Assembly: GCA_002479245.1 (NCBI GenBank)
Contig: DLMG01000023.1
Location: 3,609 to 23,869, forward strand
Length of the DNA: 20,261 bases
Direction: 5' to 3'
DNA from: Verrucomicrobia subdivision 3 bacterium UBA7542
GTDB taxonomy: Bacteria; Verrucomicrobiota; Verrucomicrobiia; Limisphaerales; UBA11358
The position numbers and the translations under genes are program-made. The notes beneath the pieces were generated by a model. That model ran no database searches and had not been told where the DNA came from. It worked only from the letters and a program-made list of their open reading frames with translations. Shown here in pieces: positions 6,167 through 14,519 of this stretch; the stretch's first letter is position 1; each line of letters begins with the position of its first letter.

Positions 6167-6918
6167 TGAAACCGATATTCAAACTCAATCTGTGGCGCGG
6201 ACTGGCCTTGACAGTGGTGGTGCTGTCGCTCGCGAGTTCTAACGTTTTCGCGCAATCCAGTCCGACGCCGGCCAAGCCGGCAACTCCCGCCACCAGAATG
6301 ACTGCGCCGGCTTTGACGAAAGCGGTATCCGCGACACCGTCGGGCGCTGTGAACGAAGACATCCGCGATATTCGCGGGCCGAAACCCATTGCGTCGCCCT
6401 GGCTCTGGCCTTTGTGGCTGGCCGGCGGCGCGGCGCTCGCCGCCCTGCTTTACGCCGCCTGGCGCTGGAATCGTCGTCGCGCTCTGATTGCCGCGCTGCT
6501 CCCGTATGAAATCGCGCTCGCCAAGCTGGAGGAAGCCCGGTCCCTGATGCAGCCGGAAAATGCCCGCGAATTCTCCATCAGCGTCTCGGAAATCGTGCGC
6601 CAATACATTGAGATACGTTTCCGGGTCTGGGCCGCGCGCCGGACCACCGAGGAGTTTCTCCACGACCTGCTCGACCCGTCCGACGCCTTGCTCGTGAGCC
6701 ATCGCGAATTGCTGGCGGATTTTCTCCGGCACTGCGACCTCGCGAAGTTCGCCCGCTGGATTCTCTCGATTGAAGAGATGGAAACCATGCTCCAGAGCGC
6801 GCACAACTTCGTGCTCGAAACCGGCAAACCGCTGCCGCCCGAAACCAAAGCCGACGACGCGCCGCCGATTCCTGAAGGAACTGCCATTGTGTCCGAACCC
6901 GTTCCTGCAAACCCTTAA
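6166..6918 (+). CDS. Exported/membrane-anchored DUF4381-like protein of the Bat operon
   Basis: The 250-residue protein has a signal-like N terminus (hydrophobic 12-25, possible cleavage after FAQ at 28-30), a Pro/Ala/Thr-rich stretch, the motif DIRDIRGPKPI at 65-75, one membrane segment at about 80-99, and a basic, helical C-terminal half. This layout is that of the small protein often encoded between DUF58 and batA in MoxR-Bat operons (DUF4381 type). The C-terminal half contains ISVSEIVRQYIEIRF, seen in that family. Its role is not known; position suggests an accessory subunit of the VWA complex. It starts on the last base of the DUF58 stop codon and ends 12 bases before batA. Confidence 0.8.
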   Translation: MKPIFKLNLWRGLALTVVVLSLASSNVFAQSSPTPAKPATPATRMTAPALTKAVSATPSGAVNEDIRDIRGPKPIASPWLWPLWLAGGAALAALLYAAWRWNRRRALIAALLPYEIALAKLEEARSLMQPENAREFSISVSEIVRQYIEIRFRVWAARRTTEEFLHDLLDPSDALLVSHRELLADFLRHCDLAKFARWILSIEEMETMLQSAHNFVLETGKPLPPETKADDAPPIPEGTAIVSEPVPANP

Positions 6919-6930
6919 CTCATTAAATCT

Positions 6931-7929
6931 ATGATTCGTTTTCTTCAACCTGAATGGCTCTGGCTGCTGGTGCTGTTGCCTCTCGCGCTGCTCTGGCGCG
7001 GACGGCGCGGCGCGGTGGCCGCCGTCCAATACTCCAATGTCAGCCTCGCCCGGCAGGTCGCCCGCCAAACGCGCAGTCGCGCCGGCCGCTGGGTCTGGCT
7101 GCTGCCGATCCTCGCCGGTGCGCTGATGGTCGTCGGACTTGCCCGGCCGCAATTCGGCCATGGCGGCGCCAACGTGCAGGCGAGCGGCATCGACATCATG
7201 CTCGCGCTGGATGTGTCCGGCTCAATGCAGGCACTCGATTTTAAAGTGAACGGCCAACCGGCCAACCGCATTGATGTCGTAAAGTCCGTTGTCAGCAAGT
7301 TCATCGAAGACCGGCCCAACGACCGCATTGGCATTGTCGCGTTTGCCGGCCTGCCTTACCTCGTCAGCCCGCTCACGCTCGATCACGACTGGCTGCAACA
7401 AAACCTCAGCCGCGTCCAGGTCGCCGGGGTCGAAGACGGCACGGCCATCGGCTCGGCGATTGCCGCCTGCGTCAACCGGCTGCGCGATACGCCCGCCAAA
7501 TCGAAAATTATCGTGCTGCTCACCGACGGCATGAACAATTGCGGTAAAATTTCGCCCGCTGCCGCCGCCGAGGCCGCGAAGGCGATGGGTGTAAAAGTCT
7601 ATACCATCGCGGCCGGCGTGCGCGGCGAAGCGCCCGTGCCGGTGAAGGATCAAATGGGGAATACCCAGATCGTCATGGCCAAAGTGGACGTGGACGAGGA
7701 CACGCTCCAGAAAATCGCCGCCGAGACGGGTGGCCAATTCTATCGCGCCACGGACACCGATTCGCTGAAACACATTTACGCCAGTATCAACGGTCTCGAA
7801 AAAAGCAAGGAGACTATTCACAAGTTTGAACATTATCAGGACTTGTTTGCCTGGGCCTTGATTCCCGCCCTCGGCGTGCTCGGCCTGGCCGTGGGGTTGG
7901 AGCAGATACGTTATCGGAGGCTGCCATGA
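6931..7929 (+). CDS. batA: BatA: membrane-anchored VWA protein
   Basis: The 332-residue protein has two N-terminal hydrophobic segments (8-23, 55-71), a VWA domain from about 85 to 290 and a C-terminal membrane segment (308-326) followed by a basic tail. The MIDAS metal site is complete: DVSGSM at 94-99, the Thr in EDGTAIGS near 171, and the Asp in LLTDG at 199. The start MIRFLQPEWLWLL is typical for BatA, whose VWA domain is held at the membrane. It lies directly before the BatB/BatC gene, and BatA and BatB are usually taken to act together in a complex with MoxR. No strong ribosome site precedes the ATG. Confidence 0.93.
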   Translation: MIRFLQPEWLWLLVLLPLALLWRGRRGAVAAVQYSNVSLARQVARQTRSRAGRWVWLLPILAGALMVVGLARPQFGHGGANVQASGIDIMLALDVSGSMQALDFKVNGQPANRIDVVKSVVSKFIEDRPNDRIGIVAFAGLPYLVSPLTLDHDWLQQNLSRVQVAGVEDGTAIGSAIAACVNRLRDTPAKSKIIVLLTDGMNNCGKISPAAAAEAAKAMGVKVYTIAAGVRGEAPVPVKDQMGNTQIVMAKVDVDEDTLQKIAAETGGQFYRATDTDSLKHIYASINGLEKSKETIHKFEHYQDLFAWALIPALGVLGLAVGLEQIRYRRLP

Positions 7930-7971
7930 ACCGGAACCCATCCATTTCAACTCACACTCAAAAGGACCAAT

Positions 7972-10023
7972 ATGAAATTCGCTGAACCCATCTGGTTGCT
8001 GGCCGGTTTGATCGCCTGTGGCGCGCTCGTTTGGGCGTGGCGGCGTTACGACGCCCGCCAGCGCGCGGCGCTCGCCACGTTCGCGTCGTCGCACCTGCAC
8101 GCGCAACTCACCGCGTCGTTCTCCACCGTCCGGCGAAACTGGAAACGCGGGTTGTTCCTCGCCGCCGTCGGCTGCCTCTTCGTCGCACTCGCACGCCCCC
8201 AGGCCGGTTTCCGTTGGGAGGAAATGAAGCGGCACGGCATCGAAGTTATCTTTGCCGTGGACACTTCCCGCAGCATGTTGACGCCGGACATGAAGCCCGA
8301 CCGCCTCACCCGCGCCAAACTCGCGGTGGATGATTTCGTGAGCAAAATGAACGGCGACGGCGTCGGCCTGATCGCCTTTGCGGGCAACGCCTTTCTGCAA
8401 TGCCCCATCACCCTCGACTATGACGCGTTCCACGAATCGCTCGCGGCGCTCGACACCACCATCATCCCGCGGGGCGGCACGGACATCGCGAGTGCGATAC
8501 ACGAGGCGCAGGCCGCGCTGCAAAATCGCCCGGCCACGGACAATGTTCTCGTCCTGCTCACGGACGGTGAAGACCTCGAAGGCAGCGCGCTGGACACAGC
8601 CAAGGCGGCGGCGACAGATGGCCTGAAGATTTGCACGGTCGGTGTCGGTACGGCGACCGGCGACTTGATTCCCATTCCGCCGGAACAGGGCGGCGGTTTT
8701 GTGAAGGACGAGTCCGGCCAGTTCGTGAAGTCGCATCTCGACCAAGCGGGCTTGCAGGCGATTGCCGCGGTGACCGGCGGAATCTACGCGCCGCTCGGCG
8801 CGCAAGGCCAGGGACTCGACACCATTTACCAGCAGGCGCTCGCGCCGCTGGCCAAACACGAACTCGCGTCGCGGCGGCAACGGGTCTATACGGAACGATT
8901 CCATTGGCCGCTGGCGGCTTCACTCGTCCTGCTGCTTGCCAGCACGCTCGTCGGCACGCGGCGGCGCAGCGCGCGGAAACTTGAAGCGCCAGCGGCGGCG
9001 ACCGGCAAAACGCGGCCAAACCTGATGACGCAACCGGCGGCGGCCATGCTCGGTTTGCTTTTGTTCCTGCCATTCCATAACGCGCAGGCTTCCACTGCCA
9101 CCGCCGAAAAGGCTTATCAAAAGGGCGACTTTGCCGCGGCTGAACGCGAGTATGCCGCCGCCGCGCAACGCAACCCCAAGCAGCCCGATCTCTTGTTCAA
9201 TGCCGGCACAGCGGCTTACAAGGCGGGCCAGTTCCCGCAGGCCGCCGCGGCGTTTCAAAAATCGCTCGACGGCAAACCGTCCGCCGATCCCAAGCGCCTG
9301 GCCGCGCAGGAGGACGCCTATTACGACCTCGGCAACACGCTTTATCGCAACGGGCAGAAGACCGAGCCGGCCAATCCGCAGCAAACCATCCAGGCCTGGG
9401 AACAGGCGGTGAAAACGTATGACGCCGCCCTGCAACTCCACGCCAATGACGCCGACGCCAAATTCAACCGCGACCTCGTGCAGCGAAAACTGGAGGAATT
9501 GAAGAAGCAGCAACAGCAGCAGAACCAAAAGCAGAATCAGGATCAAAAACAGGATCAACAGAACAAGTCGGCCCAAAACTCCGGCCAGAAAAACCAGCAG
9601 AATAAAGACCAGAAATCGGATCAGCAGAATCAATCGGGTCAAAATTCCCAGGCGAAGAACCAGGAAAATCAAAACCAGAAATCGGGCGCGGGTTCCAAAC
9701 CTGATCAACAAAAAGATCAGCAGCAGGCCAACAGTGGTTCAAAACCAGACCAGCAAAAGCAGCCCGATCAAAACGGGCAGCAACCCCAGCCGGCCAATGG
9801 TCAGCCGCAAGGTAACGCCCAAGCCCAGGCCGGCGCGAACCCGGACCAGAACGCTGCCGCGCAGGCTGCCGATTCGCAGGTCGAGCCGGGCCAGATGAGC
9901 AAAGCGGACGCGCAAGCGCTCCTCGACTCGGTGAAAAACGAAGAACAACGCCTGCCGACCGCACCGGTCGCGCGCAATGGCAACATCAGCCAGCAGTCGG
10001 ATCAACCCATCAAGGATTGGTGA
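7972..10023 (+). CDS. batB: BatB-BatC fusion: VWA domain plus TPR and Gln-rich tail
   Basis: The 683-residue protein joins two Bat components. Residues 1-330 are BatB: membrane segments at 5-23, 60-74 and 312-327, with a VWA domain carrying DTSRSM at 97-102, GGTDIAS near 168-174 and LLTDGED at 195-201. A new hydrophobic signal-like segment follows at 355-373, ending in AQA, and then BatC: TPR repeats at about 376-505 (AYQKGDFAAAEREY, LFNAGTAAYKAGQFPQAA, YDLGNTLYRNGQ). Residues 508-640 are a Gln/Asn/Lys-rich low-complexity tail, and 642-662 (MSKADAQALLDSVKNEE) match the conserved BatC end. In many genomes batB and batC are separate. Here no stop or frameshift lies between them. A good ribosome site (AAGGA) precedes the ATG. 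The TPR part would face the periplasm if the internal segment spans the membrane. Confidence 0.93.
   Translation: MKFAEPIWLLAGLIACGALVWAWRRYDARQRAALATFASSHLHAQLTASFSTVRRNWKRGLFLAAVGCLFVALARPQAGFRWEEMKRHGIEVIFAVDTSRSMLTPDMKPDRLTRAKLAVDDFVSKMNGDGVGLIAFAGNAFLQCPITLDYDAFHESLAALDTTIIPRGGTDIASAIHEAQAALQNRPATDNVLVLLTDGEDLEGSALDTAKAAATDGLKICTVGVGTATGDLIPIPPEQGGGFVKDESGQFVKSHLDQAGLQAIAAVTGGIYAPLGAQGQGLDTIYQQALAPLAKHELASRRQRVYTERFHWPLAASLVLLLASTLVGTRRRSARKLEAPAAATGKTRPNLMTQPAAAMLGLLLFLPFHNAQASTATAEKAYQKGDFAAAEREYAAAAQRNPKQPDLLFNAGTAAYKAGQFPQAAAAFQKSLDGKPSADPKRLAAQEDAYYDLGNTLYRNGQKTEPANPQQTIQAWEQAVKTYDAALQLHANDADAKFNRDLVQRKLEELKKQQQQQNQKQNQDQKQDQQNKSAQNSGQKNQQNKDQKSDQQNQSGQNSQAKNQENQNQKSGAGSKPDQQKDQQQANSGSKPDQQKQPDQNGQQPQPANGQPQGNAQAQAGANPDQNAAAQAADSQVEPGQMSKADAQALLDSVKNEEQRLPTAPVARNGNISQQSDQPIKDW
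9493..9891 (+). repeat. Gln/Asn/Lys-rich coding repeat in batB-batC
   Basis: This stretch encodes residues 508-640, dominated by Gln with Asn, Lys, Asp and Ser. It begins with five glutamines in a row and contains a duplicated unit, SGSKPDQQK, at about 571-581 and 588-596 (the first with GAGSKPDQQK). The DNA is CAG/CAA/AAC/AAG-rich and likely prone to slippage and length change. Confidence 0.85.
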
Positions 10024-10024
10024 T

Positions 10025-11890
10025 ATGAAAACAAACTTGTCTCGCTTCCGTCCGCTGATTGCGGTTTTAGCCGCCGTCGTTGCGCTCGTCGGCACGGCGG
10101 CCGTAGCGGCGCCCGCCGTCACCGCGCAACTGGACCGTGCCAACATTGCGCTGGGTGATTCCGCGCAACTGACCCTCTCGGTATCCGGCAGCAGTGCAGA
10201 TGACATTTCGCCACCGGTCGTGCCGGGCTTGGAGTTCGCAGCCGTCGGCCAATCGAGCCAATATGAATCCATCAACGGCGTCACTACCTCGACCACTTCG
10301 ATAACTTACGCGGTGACGCCGCAGCACGCGGGCACGTTCACCATCCCGGCCCTGAGCCGTGGATCCCAATCGCTCGTGCTGCACGTCCTACCCGGCAACG
10401 GTGGCAGCAGCGCGACGACGGGCAACAACTCCGGCGCGTCCAGCCTGCCGCCACCGGCCACGAGTGGATTGTCCGCTGGGGAGACACACACGACGCAGGA
10501 TGGCGCGGCCTTCGCGCGGCTGCTTTTGCCGAAGCATGAACTTTATGTCGGAGAAACCGTACCGGTGGAAATCCAGGTGGGGTTGCGCCCCGGTTTGGTG
10601 GCACAGTTGGATGGCCTGCCGACCCTGAATGGTGATTCCTTCACGTTAAACAAACTTTCCGACAAGCCGGAGCAGACGCAGGAAATGGTCGAAGGCCAGC
10701 CATACACAGTGCTCACCTGGCACAGCGTTCTGGCGGCCGTGAAGCCCGGCGAATTCCCACTCACCGTCGAAACGCCGCTCACCGTGCAAATTCGCACCGC
10801 GCCGCGCCGCGCCCAAATGCCGGAAGGCATGTTGGATGGTTCCATGTTGAACGATCCGTTTTTCCAAAGTTTCTTTGGCGGCGGCACCACCGAAAAACAA
10901 ATCACCGTGGCGAGCGACCCGGATGCGCTCACGGTGCTGGCGTTGCCCGCTGCGGGCCGCCCCGCCGGCTTCAGCGGCGCGGTCGGAAAATTCGAAGTCA
11001 GCAGCGAACTTTCCTCTGCCCGGAGCGCCGCCGGCGACCCGCTCACGCTGCGACTGAAAGTGACCGGCACGGGCGATTTCGACCGTGTCAACAGCGCGAT
11101 GCTCGGCGCAGCGGACGGTTGGAAGACTTACCAGCCAACCGCGAAGTTTGCACCGGCCGACAGCGCCGGTTACAGCGGCGAGAAGGATTTTGAGCAGGCG
11201 GTCATCCCGATGCAACCAGGTCGGCAAACCGTGCCGACGCTGGCGTTCAGCTTCTTCAATCCCGAGACACGCCGCTACGAAAGTAAACTGACCACACCCT
11301 TGAGCGTGGAAGTTTCGCCGACATCCGCTGGAGGTCTAGCCACAGCCGCTGCGCCGGCTTCAAACGCAAGCCCGACTCCGGCCAGCGAACCGCCGCGCGA
11401 TGGACTCCGCCCGGACCGTGTCGAAACGGGCGGCACGGTTGCGACGCTGCGTCCGCTCTATTTTCAACCGTGGTTTGTGGGCACGCAAAGCACGTTGGTG
11501 CTCGGTTTTGCGGGTGGCCTGATTTTCTTGCGCCGCCGTGAACGACACACACAGGACGCGGACGGCGCACGCCAGCGCGAGGCCTCGGGCGACATCGGGC
11601 GTTGTCTGGCGGAGATGGAGGCCGCGTCAGCCGCCGGTGACTCGCTGCGCTTCTTTCAATCCGGGCGCGCCGCGTTGCAGCAGAAACTGGCCACGCGCTG
11701 GCTCGTCGCGCCCGCCTCGATCACGATTGCGGAAATTGACGCGCGCCTGAACGGTGACAGCGCGGAAATCCGCCGCATCTTCGCCTTGGCGGACCAAGCC
11801 GCCTATTCCGGACAACACCTCAGCATGGCGGATTTCCAGCAGTGGAAAGAAACCATCCATGACCAACTTAAAGATACGGAGGCATTATGA
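10025..11890 (+). CDS. batD: BatD-like exported membrane protein
   Basis: The 621-residue protein has a signal peptide (MKTNLSRFRPLIAVLAAV, hydrophobic to about 28), a large extracytoplasmic part rich in beta-strand patterns, for example QLDRANIALGDSAQLTLSV and YAVTPQHAGTFTIPAL, and one C-terminal membrane segment at about 487-504 followed by RRRE and a helical cytoplasmic domain. This order, with repeated immunoglobulin-like 'oxygen tolerance' domains, is that of BatD. The frame is open further upstream to 9977, but I chose the ATG at 10025: it lies one base after the batB-batC stop, has AAGGA upstream, and gives a proper signal peptide. The stop overlaps the ATG of batE by four bases. Confidence 0.9.
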   Translation: MKTNLSRFRPLIAVLAAVVALVGTAAVAAPAVTAQLDRANIALGDSAQLTLSVSGSSADDISPPVVPGLEFAAVGQSSQYESINGVTTSTTSITYAVTPQHAGTFTIPALSRGSQSLVLHVLPGNGGSSATTGNNSGASSLPPPATSGLSAGETHTTQDGAAFARLLLPKHELYVGETVPVEIQVGLRPGLVAQLDGLPTLNGDSFTLNKLSDKPEQTQEMVEGQPYTVLTWHSVLAAVKPGEFPLTVETPLTVQIRTAPRRAQMPEGMLDGSMLNDPFFQSFFGGGTTEKQITVASDPDALTVLALPAAGRPAGFSGAVGKFEVSSELSSARSAAGDPLTLRLKVTGTGDFDRVNSAMLGAADGWKTYQPTAKFAPADSAGYSGEKDFEQAVIPMQPGRQTVPTLAFSFFNPETRRYESKLTTPLSVEVSPTSAGGLATAAAPASNASPTPASEPPRDGLRPDRVETGGTVATLRPLYFQPWFVGTQSTLVLGFAGGLIFLRRRERHTQDADGARQREASGDIGRCLAEMEAASAAGDSLRFFQSGRAALQQKLATRWLVAPASITIAEIDARLNGDSAEIRRIFALADQAAYSGQHLSMADFQQWKETIHDQLKDTEAL

Positions 11891-12753
11891 GATTGTTCGA
11901 TATTCTGACAGTTCGCATTGATCCGGAAAAAATGATGGTCACGCGAAAATTGCTCCATCGAGTGCGCCGTAAAATGAGCGGTGAATCTTGTTCCAAGCCG
12001 TCGTTCGCGTGCCGAAGGAAATATCACGGCTTCGCCCGTTTGTGCTGCGCCGCACTGGTGGCGGCACTGACGCTGCCGATTTGCCTCGTCACCGCGCACG
12101 CAGCGACCGGAACGCAACCCAGTTTGAACACCACGGCAACGAGCGGCTACTCGGCGGCGGCACTTTTCAATCAAGGCAACGCCGCCGCCCGCCAAGGGAA
12201 GACCGGTCCGGCAATTCTGAATTACGAACGCGCGCTCCTGCTCACGCCCAACGATGCCGACATCGCCGCGAACTTGCACTTCGTCCGTGCCAAGGCGGGC
12301 CTGCCGGACGCGCCGGAGAACTGGTTCGCCCGCAGCTTGACCTTTGCCCGCCCAAATACGCTGGCTTGGTTTGGCAGCTTCGGCGTGGTGCTCGCCGGCA
12401 TGAGCCTGCTCCTCGTTCGCATGCATCCGCAACGTCGATTGACCTTCCGCTCATTGACTGTCGTGGGCGCATTGCTCGCCGCCACCGCCATCGGCAGTGC
12501 GATCACAACGTGGCCAATGATGAAAGCAGCCGTCGTCATCACCGGCGAAACCCCGGCCCGCATTTCGCCGGTCTCGGATGCTGAGCCGGCGTTCCAGTTG
12601 CATTCAGGCGAGACGGTGACAGTGCGCGCCGAGCACCAGGGCTTCGCGCTCGTGCAAACTTCAGCGGGCCGCTCCGGCTGGGTGGCGCGTGCGGATCTCG
12701 CCCGCGTCGTGCCGCAATCCGGCGACCGTTCCCAATCCACTCACCGAACCTGA
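11887..12753 (+). CDS. batE: BatE-like protein: TPR plus SH3-like domain
   Basis: The 288-residue protein has a hydrophobic segment at about 51-72 ending in AHA, a TPR-like unit at about 90-130 (ALFNQGNAAARQGKTGPAILNYERA split over two helices), two membrane segments at about 159-177 and 187-207, and a bacterial SH3-like C-terminal domain from about 213 to 275 (GETVTVRAEHQGFALVQ, GRSGWVARADL). This matches BatE. The annotated ATG overlaps the batD stop (ATGA), which supports coupled translation, but it leaves 50 unusual basic residues in front of the signal segment; a start at Met30 (11974) is a realistic alternative. It closes the bat set and is followed by a thioredoxin gene after 24 bases. 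Confidence 0.85.
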   Translation: MRLFDILTVRIDPEKMMVTRKLLHRVRRKMSGESCSKPSFACRRKYHGFARLCCAALVAALTLPICLVTAHAATGTQPSLNTTATSGYSAAALFNQGNAAARQGKTGPAILNYERALLLTPNDADIAANLHFVRAKAGLPDAPENWFARSLTFARPNTLAWFGSFGVVLAGMSLLLVRMHPQRRLTFRSLTVVGALLAATAIGSAITTWPMMKAAVVITGETPARISPVSDAEPAFQLHSGETVTVRAEHQGFALVQTSAGRSGWVARADLARVVPQSGDRSQSTHRT

Positions 12754-12777
12754 CTCAAGCTCGACACACTGAATTCC

Positions 12778-13344
12778 ATGAAAACCAAAACTCTCATTGC
12801 ACTCCTCACCGTTACCCTCGGCCTCGCGGTCGTTGGCACCTACGCGGCCTTGACTCATACTGGCACTGACACGGGCGGACCAACGCCGAAACCGGCCGCC
12901 AACGCCGCCGCGCCCGCTGAAACCGAATCATCCGCCCGCGTCAACGTGAAGGCACTCGCCGCGAATCTCGAATTTCTCGGTGACAAACCTGCGCTCAACG
13001 GCCATCCAGTGCTGATTGAGTTCTGGGCGACGTGGTGTCCGCCCTGCCGCGCGAGTATCGCGCACCTGAACGAGCTCAACAAACAATTCCACGACCGCGG
13101 GCTGCAAATCGTCGGGATCACCGGTGAGGACAAGGCCGTGGTCGAACGCTTCCGGGCGCGCACGCCGATGGATTATGCCGTGGCATTGGATGCGGACCAG
13201 GCGCTGGCCACCGAGTTTCAGGTGCAGACCATCCCACAGGTCTGGCTTCTGGACAAAGATGGCCGGGTCGTTTGGTCCGGCCATCCGATGGAGCTTGATG
13301 AGCAAACTATCGTCCGTGTTTTGCCAGCCCATTACAAAAATTGA
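12778..13344 (+). CDS. TlpA-like membrane-anchored thioredoxin
   Basis: The 188-residue protein has a signal or anchor segment at 5-24, an Ala/Pro-rich linker to about 55 and a thioredoxin fold with active site WCPPC (Cys87 and Cys90) and the cis-proline loop TIPQVWLLD at 151-159. TlpA/ResA-type proteins are held on the periplasmic side and reduce disulfides, often for cytochrome c maturation or stress repair. No cytochrome biogenesis genes are seen nearby; position right after batE suggests a redox role for Bat substrates, which is inference. The sequence NLEFLGDKPALNGHPVLIEF before the active site is split in the usual TlpA way. Its stop overlaps the presumed start of the next gene by four bases. 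Confidence 0.92.
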   Translation: MKTKTLIALLTVTLGLAVVGTYAALTHTGTDTGGPTPKPAANAAAPAETESSARVNVKALAANLEFLGDKPALNGHPVLIEFWATWCPPCRASIAHLNELNKQFHDRGLQIVGITGEDKAVVERFRARTPMDYAVALDADQALATEFQVQTIPQVWLLDKDGRVVWSGHPMELDEQTIVRVLPAHYKN

Positions 13345-14087
13345 ACTCGAAATCACACGATTACGCCACCTTGGAGAGGCCCATTAAGGATGCGGGGACA
13401 AACCTGCAAATCCGCATACAAGGTGTCGATGGCTCGGTCGCAACGTTTACCCAAAACGATCCCGATCTGGTAAATCACACTCTGCAGGAACTCAACCCTG
13501 CTCGAATCCTTACTCAAACCAAAATCACCATTGTCGGCAACCATTCGGTAACCACGTTTATTCCTCCCCTGATCACGCGGATCGACCTGATCACCGACCG
13601 GCTTTCGGTTTGGGATTTCCATTTCGTAATCGGAGCCTTGGTGGAGCTAACGGAGGCGGAGTTCCACAAGTTTCTTCACGACTTACAAGGACGGGTACAA
13701 ACACGCACGTCAGGCGACTATCCGGTATTTCTCGATATAGAAATGGTCAATGGCCAACACTCGTTCCTTTGGATGGAAATCGTTGCCGGGTTGCCAGCCG
13801 ACCGATTGTTGAGGATCTATTCCCTCCTCAAAGAGCGGAGTTTGATCTTCGGACTCCGCACCGGCGGAATCGGCGTTCTGAACCTGGCCAACATGGTGCG
13901 CTTCTCGGTCCATCCCGATCCGCTGGCAGGACCGGCGAAGGCGTGGCCTGCTCATCAAGCCAATGGCTCGAAACCTGATCGCTTCGCCGGGAATTTGCGT
14001 GGATCGGTTGATGGCACACAGCCGTTGTCCCGCTTCCCGCAGAACAGCCGGCCAAATTTCATCCTATCCAGGATGGAATCAAAATGA
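13341..14087 (+). CDS. Unrecognised protein at the end of the Bat operon
   Basis: I do not recognise this protein. The frame is open for 248 codons from a TTG that overlaps the TlpA stop (TTGA). No ATG is available in the first 130 codons, so the start is uncertain; other possible starts are the TTG at 13371 or CTG near 13405. Visible features: a soluble, mixed alpha/beta composition, RIQGVDGSVATFTQNDPDLV, TKITIVGNHSVTTFIPPL, and an Asp/Glu-rich middle (FLDIEMVNGQ). The last 60 residues are Pro/Arg/Ser-rich and may be non-conserved. Base composition is lower in GC than in the bat genes, hinting at a separate origin. Confidence 0.5.
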   Translation: MNSKSHDYATLERPIKDAGTNLQIRIQGVDGSVATFTQNDPDLVNHTLQELNPARILTQTKITIVGNHSVTTFIPPLITRIDLITDRLSVWDFHFVIGALVELTEAEFHKFLHDLQGRVQTRTSGDYPVFLDIEMVNGQHSFLWMEIVAGLPADRLLRIYSLLKERSLIFGLRTGGIGVLNLANMVRFSVHPDPLAGPAKAWPAHQANGSKPDRFAGNLRGSVDGTQPLSRFPQNSRPNFILSRMESK

Positions 14088-14137
14088 AAACGAATCAAAA
14101 ATGGAAGGAAAGCATCAAGGAAAATCCTTCTTTATGA
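14084..14137 (+). CDS. Possible 17-codon leader ORF
   Basis: An ATG at 14084 overlaps the stop of the preceding gene (ATGA) and opens a 17-codon frame (MKTNQKWKESIKENPSL). It ends with a TGA that overlaps the ATG of the glycogen-binding protein gene at 14134. It may only serve to couple translation; the encoded peptide has no recognisable function. Confidence 0.3.
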   Translation: MKTNQKWKESIKENPSL

Positions 14138-14440
14138 ACACCACGCATGACAAACCCAGCAACGGGATTTATTCCGCAAGTAATTCCATCAAGCCGGTCA
14201 ATTTCTTCTGCTCCGCGCGTGGGGCAAAGACTGTTCAGTTGGCGGGCGATTTCAATCACTGGCACCCCATCCTGATGGCCCAACGGGAGGATAGCTGGTG
14301 GTTTATTCAGATGTGGCTGCCTCATGGCCATCACCCAATACCGGTTCCTAGTGGATGGCGAGCCTACGCTTGACCTGCACGCCACTGGCACCGCCCGCGA
14401 TGAACGTGATGAACCGGTATCGCTCATCGCTGTGAGTTGA
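14134..14440 (+). pseudogene. Glycogen-binding (CBM48/AMPK-type) domain protein, frameshifted
   Basis: The first frame reads MNTTHDKPSN and then SIKPVNFFCSARGAKTVQL, LAGDFNHWHP and HGHH, the pattern of stand-alone AMPK-type glycogen-binding domains. After HGHH the frame becomes meaningless and stops at 14373. Dropping one C from the run at 14334-14336 restores QYRFLVDGEPTLDLHATG and a good end, DEPVSLIAVS, with a stop at 14438-14440. The restored length would be 101 residues. The GDFN-x-W core and Q-Y-x-F-x-V-D-G strand are both family features. Thus either a one-base insertion inactivates the gene or the base is a sequencing error. Such small domains bind glycogen or related alpha-glucans; no glycogen enzyme is encoded nearby. 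Confidence 0.85.
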
Positions 14441-14519
14441 TCCCGAATGCAGTTAAGACCGCAAGGTTAATCAGGCGTGAAAGCGCAAACGATGAAACTG
14501 AAACCAAAATTGAAAGTCT

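Noticed and set aside
5818..7161. 447-codon minus-strand frame opposite DUF58, the DUF4381-like gene and batA
   Set aside because: It runs antisense to three motif-bearing genes and has low-complexity composition typical of shadow frames.
7222..8904. 560-codon minus-strand frame across batA and batB
   Set aside because: It spans two clear VWA genes and the intergenic gap, is rich in Arg, Gly and His, and matches no family I know.
9493..9891. CRISPR array
   Set aside because: The repetition is codon-level Gln/Asn bias within an open frame, without regular repeats and spacers.
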